DNA of 8,806 nt, from NCBI GenBank assembly GCA_013151705.1, contig JAADHT010000012.1, forward strand, positions 1 through 8,806, given 5' to 3'. Within the stretch, counting starts at the first letter, position 1; each line of letters begins with the position of its first letter. Source of the DNA: Kiritimatiellota bacterium (lineage in GTDB: Bacteria; Verrucomicrobiota; Lentisphaeria; Victivallales; JAADHT01). A program made the position numbers and the translations under genes. Shown here one piece after another: positions 5,433-8,806 of the stretch. The notes under the pieces were generated by a model. That model made no database searches and was not told where the DNA came from. It worked only from the letters and a program-made list of their open reading frames with translations.

Positions 5433-6536
5433 TTATTTCTTTTTGGCTTTCGTTTTACCGTCTTCAGCCACCGGTTTATCAGCCGTCTTTTTGGGTGCCG
5501 CTTTTTTAGCGGGAGCCTTTTTAGCGACTTTCTTCTCTTTGGGCTCTTCCGACTTCACCTCTGTTTTCGCCGTCGTATTGGTTTCGGACTCGGCCGCGGG
5601 TTTAGTTTCCGTTTTCTTTGGAGCCTTGTCGCCCGCCTTCGCTGGCGAGCCGGCCTTTTCTCCATCGGATTTCGCTACCTTTTCACCGTCAGCCTTTGGT
5701 GTCGTTTTTGGTGCGGCGGCTTTTTCTTTTTTAGCCTTTTCGGCAGCCTCTCTTCTGGCCTTTTCGGCCTCCTTGCGGGCCTTCTCCTTCTCCTCGCGCT
5801 CTTTGGCCTGCTCCTCTTCGCGCTTGACCTTTTCCTCCGCCACGCGCTTCAGATACAATTCCTTGGCGCTCTTAACGGCTCCGGCCAGCAGTTTGACTAT
5901 GAGACTAATTGATTTCAAGGCGTCGTCGTTGGCCACGATCGGATGTGATATTTTGTCGGGATTGGCGTTGGTGTCGATGATCGCGACTATCGGAATACCC
6001 AACTTGTACGCCTCGTCAACGGCGATGTGCTCCTGGCAGATGTCCACGATGACTATAGCGTCGGGACGTTTGCGCATGTCAAGTATGCCGCCGAGGTTTC
6101 GATGGATTTTCGAGGATTGCCTGCCGAGGGAGGACAACTCTTTTTTGCGCATCATTTTGGCCTCGTCCGACGCGAGAAGCTTGTCGATGTCGCGCATTTT
6201 GGTTACGCTTTGCCGGATTGTGTTGTTGTTGGTCAGGGTTCCGCCAAGCCAGCGCTCGGTCACATAATACATCTCGGCTTCCTCGGCCGCTTCCTTCACG
6301 ACGTTTTGCGCCTGGCGTTTCGTTCCGACGAACAGGATGTCTCCGCCATCGGCAACCACATGCTGAAGATAGTTGCAGGCGTCCGCGAGCTGACGCATCG
6401 TTTTGGCCAAGTCAATGATGTAAATCCCGTTTTTCACCCCGTAAACGTACTCTTTCATCTTGGGGTTCCACTTTTTCGTCTGATGTCCGAAGTGAACTCC
6501 GGCCGCCAACAAATCCTGTACCGTGATCTTTGCCAT
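5433..6536 (-). CDS. rpsB: Ribosomal protein S2 with a long Lys/Ala/Glu-rich C-terminal tail
   Basis: Small-subunit ribosomal protein bound late in 30S assembly near S1. The 367-residue product opens with MAKITVQDLLAAGVHFGHQT. It shows YVYGVKNGIYIIDLAKT (30-46), GTKRQAQ (71-77), ERWLGGTLTN (94-103) and DTNANPD (188-194), all standard S2 blocks, and the core ends near residue 232. Residues 232-272 look like a highly charged coiled-coil or single helix (repeats of EEK, KAR, EAEKARR). Residues 273-367 are low complexity, rich in Lys, Ala, Pro, Thr and Glu, ending in AKKAPAKKAAPKKTA-type runs that recall histone H1. S2 is about 240 residues in most bacteria, so about 135 residues are extra. The frame is open 49 codons further upstream, but AAGGAG (6545-6550), 8 nt before ATG 6536, and S2 homology both fix the start here. 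Confidence 0.97.
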   Translation of the reverse strand: MAKITVQDLLAAGVHFGHQTKKWNPKMKEYVYGVKNGIYIIDLAKTMRQLADACNYLQHVVADGGDILFVGTKRQAQNVVKEAAEEAEMYYVTERWLGGTLTNNNTIRQSVTKMRDIDKLLASDEAKMMRKKELSSLGRQSSKIHRNLGGILDMRKRPDAIVIVDICQEHIAVDEAYKLGIPIVAIIDTNANPDKISHPIVANDDALKSISLIVKLLAGAVKSAKELYLKRVAEEKVKREEEQAKEREEKEKARKEAEKARREAAEKAKKEKAAAPKTTPKADGEKVAKSDGEKAGSPAKAGDKAPKKTETKPAAESETNTTAKTEVKSEEPKEKKVAKKAPAKKAAPKKTADKPVAEDGKTKAKKK

Positions 6537-6714
6537 TACGGCGTCTCCTTGTGTCGTCGCGATGACTTTGCCGCGGAATAAACCGATCATCCGGTTCCGG
6601 GAAGTCACCAATTGTTTGGGTGTTATCGTGTCGATGGCTGAAAAACACCTTACGAAAGAAGGCGCCGCAGCCATTGCGATCACGCGCGAACATCAACCCG
6701 ATTTGAGGCTGAAG
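6537..6714 (-). promoter_or_regulatory. Long 5' leader of rpsB mRNA
   Basis: About 178 nt separate the predicted transcription start from the S2 start codon. A hairpin AACCG-ATCATC-CGGTT lies at 6581-6596, roughly 45 nt before the ATG. In enteric bacteria the rpsB leader is the target of S2 feedback control. The same may apply here, but I cannot match the known leader structure by eye. Confidence 0.35.
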
Positions 6715-6721
6715 GGCCTGT

Positions 6722-6749
6722 ATTATATCATATACTCTCGTTTTCGCAA
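6722..6749 (-). promoter_or_regulatory. Strong sigma70-type promoter of rpsB-tsf
   Basis: On the minus strand TTGCGA (6744-6749) and TATAAT (6722-6727) are separated by 16 nt. The -10 box is perfect and the -35 box matches TTGACA at four of six positions, giving a predicted start near 6714. The A-tracts just upstream (6753-6776) would act as an UP element or curvature signal, consistent with a highly expressed ribosomal operon. Confidence 0.75.
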
Positions 6750-6752
6750 GAA

Positions 6753-6776
6753 TTTTAGCGTTTTTTAGCGTTTTTT
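6753..6776 (-). promoter_or_regulatory. Helically phased A-tracts upstream of the rpsB promoter
   Basis: On the minus strand, runs of A (6771-6776, 6761-6766 and 6753-6756) are separated by CGCT, repeating about every 10 bp directly upstream of the -35 box. A-tracts phased with the DNA helix bend DNA and can bind the RNA polymerase alpha C-terminal domains. The unit AAAAAACGCT occurs twice in tandem. Confidence 0.55.
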
Positions 6777-6778
6777 AT

Positions 6779-6806
6779 TTGACAAGGAATTTCAGGGTGA
6801 TAGAAC
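6779..6806 (+). promoter_or_regulatory. Possible divergent plus-strand promoter
   Basis: A consensus TTGACA (6779-6784) is followed after 16 nt by TAGAAC (6801-6806), a poor -10 box. If active it would give tetR a leader of about 210 nt. The -35 boxes of this site and of the rpsB promoter are only 30 bp apart across the A-tracts. The weak -10 keeps confidence low. Confidence 0.25.
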
Positions 6807-6842
6807 AAAAACCAACTGATTAGTTGTGTTTCCCGAAAAAAA

Positions 6843-6856
6843 CGCTTTACAAAGCG
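6843..6856. promoter_or_regulatory. Perfect 14-bp palindrome, possible operator
   Basis: CGCTTT-AC-AAAGCG reads the same outward from its centre in the region upstream of tetR and downstream of the possible plus-strand promoter. TetR-family regulators often bind palindromes of this kind next to their own gene, so self-regulation is possible. Chance occurrence cannot be excluded. Confidence 0.3.
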
Positions 6857-7025
6857 GAACGCGCGGGCTTTATATCCGGTGTCACATTGCCTGTGGACGG
6901 GGCGTACCTTTGTCGGAATATCTAAATGAATGTTCAATCCGCCGAACGGATAAACCGCGCCTGAGGTTCACGCGCCCTGGTACTGCGCGCAAGCCTTTTC
7001 GAACAGCGTCGATTGAAGGATTTTT
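6857..7025. other. Rest of the rpsB-tetR divergent intergenic region
   Basis: Nothing coding is seen. It ends with GAAGGA (7015-7020), the ribosome binding site of tetR. No T-run hairpin or other promoter of quality was found. Confidence 0.4.
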
Positions 7026-7535
7026 ATGCAGAAAAGAGCGGAAATAACGCATGGCAACATTTTGAAAGCCGCTAGAAAACTGTTTGCGAAGTATGGTTGC
7101 CATGGCGCCAGCGTGGATAAGATCGCTAATCTCGCGAAAGCCAACAAACAGCGCGTCCACGCGTATTTCGGAAGCAAATCGAAGTTATTCGAAACAGTTT
7201 TGATCGACGCGTACAAGGAGACCAACCGCGGAGAGGCCGATTTGCGACGGGCGCTGAACGCCGACCCGACGGAACTCACGAGAACTCTGCTCTCCCATTT
7301 CATAAATCTGCACCGGAAACACCCTGATTTCTGGAGGCTGATAACGTGGGCGAACCTTGAAGACGAACCGTTTCACAAGACCGTGAAAAACATAAACGCC
7401 GGCATTATGGAGATAGTGCGCCCGTTTTTCGAAAAGGCGAAAAAACGCGGCGCGATTCCGATTCGGCGCGGATTAAAACCAGACTCAACGAGCATTCCGG
7501 TTCCAAATCGATGTCGTCCTTGTGCCACGTCTTGA
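7026..7535 (+). CDS. TetR/AcrR-family regulator, probably shortened at the C-terminus
   Basis: Residues 7-59 form the TetR DNA-binding domain: helices around NILKAARKLFAKYG, then the helix-turn-helix through IANLAKANKQRVHAYFGSK, ending with the hallmark YFGSKSKLFETVL (47-59). The ligand-binding and dimerisation part follows, from about residue 60 (DPTELTRTLLSHF, HPDFWRLITW, FFEKAKKRGAIP). Family members are usually 190-210 residues. This product ends at 169, and the last 15-20 residues (after about LKPDS, 150-154) read like random translation antisense to the convergent gene. The last dimerisation helix or helices are therefore probably missing. GAAGGA lies 5 nt before the ATG. The gene is divergent from rpsB and its 3' end overlaps the secreted-protein gene by 131 bp. 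The effector and targets cannot be told from sequence. Confidence 0.8.
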   Translation: MQKRAEITHGNILKAARKLFAKYGCHGASVDKIANLAKANKQRVHAYFGSKSKLFETVLIDAYKETNRGEADLRRALNADPTELTRTLLSHFINLHRKHPDFWRLITWANLEDEPFHKTVKNINAGIMEIVRPFFEKAKKRGAIPIRRGLKPDSTSIPVPNRCRPCATS

Positions 7536-8226
7536 GTTTTCGCGCGAATTCGACAACCGCCATCCCGTTTTTCAAGGAGGATCTTCCTTTGACGTTCCCG
7601 GCGCTGCCGGAGGGCGTTCTGCTGTAGAAACGCGGGAGTTCGGCTCCCGCGTATTCGGCGAAATATCTGCTGAACCATGCGGGACTGCCGTTGTCCATCT
7701 TTAATGTGTTCCTATCCCACTTCAAGGCTGATTTCGTCCACATGTCGTCCGCGAAGCTCGCGGAATCGTTTCTAGCGAACCTCCAAATCCAGACATCCGC
7801 GAGATTCGCGGATTTTGACGGTTTCGAGAAGATCAACGCCAAAGCGGACTCTTGTCGAGCGGTCAGGAAATACGCGTGGCGCACCGGGTCCCAACTCCAT
7901 CGCGAGCCTTTGTCGATTTTTCCCGACCAGGGATAGGTCAGCAAGAGATACGCGGTGTCGCCTACTTTGCAGGTTTTGATTTCCACGGTGATCGAGTTTT
8001 CTTTTCCGTTTTTCATTCGAACGCGAGTTCCGCGGATTTTCCTCCAACATTCGTCGTCGGCTTTTCCGTCGAGTTTCGGCGCGGTTGAAGCGTTTGGGAA
8101 AGATAGAACCAAGCGTTTGAGCGTCGCCGCCGTCGAGGCGGATGTCGGACGGGACGGTTCTTCCGCCACCGAGCGGAGGGAAGCCGCGAGGATCGCAATG
8201 GACAACGTCCTCAAGCAAAACTTCAT
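7405..8226 (-). CDS. Secreted protein with a CBM9/ethylbenzene-dehydrogenase-like beta-sandwich domain, altered 3' end
   Basis: The 273-residue product from ATG 8226 begins with a signal peptide (MKF..., hydrophobic 5-19, cleavage near SVA at 19-21). Residues 49-65 (APKLDGKADDECWRKI region) match the PxLDGxxDExxW opening common to CBM9-type and ethylbenzene-dehydrogenase gamma-like domains. RWSWDP (109-114), DVWIWR (144-149), FADDMW (158-163) and VVEFARKL with DDIDL (224-241) fit the same fold, which binds sugars in some families and haem b in others. No CxxCH haem-c motif is present. After about residue 242 the sequence (SLSLVLIRAESESRR on) is antisense to tetR and does not look like the family's usual ending. 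The ribosome binding site is weak: AGGA lies only 2 nt from the ATG. A longer start at 8271 would translate through a heptamer repeat, so I reject it. The family assignment is by motif memory only. Confidence 0.55.
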   Translation of the reverse strand: MKFCLRTLSIAILAASLRSVAEEPSRPTSASTAATLKRLVLSFPNASTAPKLDGKADDECWRKIRGTRVRMKNGKENSITVEIKTCKVGDTAYLLLTYPWSGKIDKGSRWSWDPVRHAYFLTARQESALALIFSKPSKSANLADVWIWRFARNDSASFADDMWTKSALKWDRNTLKMDNGSPAWFSRYFAEYAGAELPRFYSRTPSGSAGNVKGRSSLKNGMAVVEFARKLKTWHKDDIDLEPECSLSLVLIRAESESRRVFSPFRKTGALSP

Positions 8227-8235
8227 ATTCCTAAC

Positions 8236-8270
8236 TTGAAAATTGAAAATTGGAAATTCAATATTGGACA
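8236..8270. repeat. Five-unit degenerate heptamer tandem repeat
   Basis: The units are TTGAAAA (8236-8242), TTGAAAA (8243-8249), TTGGAAA (8250-8256), TTCAATA (8257-8263) and TTGGACA (8264-8270). The period is exactly 7 nt. It lies in the gap between thiG and the secreted-protein gene, just upstream of the latter's start. It resembles short heptamer repeats scattered in some bacterial genomes. It could affect expression of the downstream gene by slippage or spacing. Confidence 0.65.
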
Positions 8271-8292
8271 TTTTTTCCCCATATTCCAGTGA

Positions 8293-8327
8293 GACGGTCA
8301 CGCGGTACCGCTCTGAATTTTCCCGTC
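8293..8327 (-). other. Inverted repeat with inner palindrome just after thiG
   Basis: GACGG (8293-8297) can pair with CCGTC (8323-8327), enclosing the perfect palindrome GCGGTACCGC (8302-8311). It begins 2 nt after the thiG stop codon on the minus strand. It has no T-run, so a terminator role is doubtful. Confidence 0.25.
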
Positions 8328-8329
8328 GA

Positions 8330-8806
8330 TCAGAAGATTTCCATCGGGGAGGTCGCGGACGCCGAGGCGTTTTTCGCCGCCGGTCCGGCGGCGAGAGCGT
8401 CCTCCGCGGCTTTGACGGCCGCCGCGAACGCCGAAGCCATAAGTTTCGGATCGTCCGCCGCGGCGATGGCCGTGTTCACCAGAATCGCGTCCGCCCCCAT
8501 CTCTATGGCTTCGGCGGCGTGCGAGGGCATTCCGATACCGGCGTCCACCACCACGGGAACGAGAGATTGTCCGATGATTATCTCGAGCATTGATTTCGTT
8601 TGGAGTCCCTGGTTCGTCCCGATTGGGGAGCCCAGCGGCATAACAGCGTGAACGCCCACTTCCTCGAGACGTTTCGCCAGCACCGGATCGGCGTTTATGT
8701 ATGGAAGAACGATCAAGCCTTCCTTCACTATCGATTCCGCCGCTTTGAGAGTTTCGACGGGGTCTGGCAGCAGATGGTGCGGATCCGGATGAATTTCGAG
8801 TTTTAT
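8330..8806 (-). CDS. thiG: Thiazole synthase ThiG, 5' end outside the window
   Basis: Cytosolic TIM-barrel enzyme that builds the thiazole phosphate of thiamine from 1-deoxy-D-xylulose 5-phosphate, dehydroglycine and sulfur carried on ThiS. The frame is open to the window edge. The visible 158 residues start IKLEIHPDPHHLLPDP, which is internal to ThiG. They continue through EGLIVLPYINADP, AVMPLGSPIGTNQG, VVVDAGIGMPSHAAEAIEMG and ILVNTAIAAADDP, all hallmarks of the C-terminal two thirds. It ends with ATSPMEIF, close to the usual ThiG C-terminus. The Schiff-base lysine lies in the missing N-terminal part. The internal GTG at 8728 is not the start. Downstream lies the secreted-protein gene rather than thiH, so the usual thiSGH order is not continued on this side. 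Confidence 0.95.
   Translation of the reverse strand: MKLEIHPDPHHLLPDPVETLKAAESIVKEGLIVLPYINADPVLAKRLEEVGVHAVMPLGSPIGTNQGLQTKSMLEIIIGQSLVPVVVDAGIGMPSHAAEAIEMGADAILVNTAIAAADDPKLMASAFAAAVKAAEDALAAGPAAKNASASATSPMEIF

Noticed and set aside
5413..6267. 284-residue open frame antisense to rpsB
   Set aside because: Its Ser/Ala/Phe-rich composition is the complement of the Lys/Ala/Glu tail of S2. It is not an independent gene.
6537..6683. 49-residue N-terminal extension of S2
   Set aside because: The frame is open by chance through the leader. AAGGAG and S2 homology both place the start at 6536.
8227..8301. Longer starts (8271 or 8301) for the secreted-protein gene
   Set aside because: They would translate the heptamer repeat and bury the signal peptide 15-25 residues inside the protein.

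Overview
The window looks like a chromosomal housekeeping region of a Gram-negative bacterium, with about ten genes and several non-coding elements. GC content is moderate. Three points suggest an uncultured member of the Planctomycetes-Verrucomicrobia-Chlamydiae superphylum, perhaps the Lentisphaerota/Kiritimatiellota side: the style of the predicted proteins, Lys/Ala-rich C-terminal tails on SecG and ribosomal protein S2, and intergenic repeats of a kind I associate with those genomes. This placement is an inference from memory and was not tested by alignment.

Layout. Positions 1-380 hold a non-coding, hairpin-rich stretch that I read as a divergent RNase P-like RNA on the minus strand, cut at its 3' end by the window edge. 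A TATAAT box lies just upstream of its presumed 5' end. Immediately beyond that box is a ~136-bp palindromic repeat element (400-535). Positions 541-1343 contain no gene I can defend. A plus-strand cluster follows: tpiA (glycolysis), secG (Sec translocon) and rsmD (16S rRNA methyltransferase), then an exported thioredoxin-fold protein with a helical-repeat C-terminus. These converge with a minus-strand pair, rpsB then tsf (transcribed from 6536 down to 4527). The pair is driven by a near-consensus sigma70 promoter (-10 at 6722-6727, -35 at 6744-6749) preceded by A-tracts spaced one helical turn apart.

Divergent from rpsB is a TetR-family regulator (7026-7535). Its 3' end overlaps by 131 bp the 3' end of a convergent secreted protein with a CBM9/ethylbenzene-dehydrogenase-like fold (8226-7405). 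The C-terminal residues of both proteins look like the antisense of the other gene, so this may be a deletion junction that clipped both. Upstream of the secreted gene are a heptamer repeat tract (8236-8270) and the 3' part of thiG (thiamine thiazole synthase), which runs off the right edge.

Functionally the core is translation (rpsB, tsf, rsmD and possibly RNase P RNA), protein export (secG and two exported proteins) and central metabolism (tpiA, thiG). I see no phage, CRISPR array, transposase or defence system. The items most worth a second look are the divergent RNA at the left edge, the palindromic repeat touching its promoter, the tetR/secreted-gene junction, and the 135-residue S2 tail.
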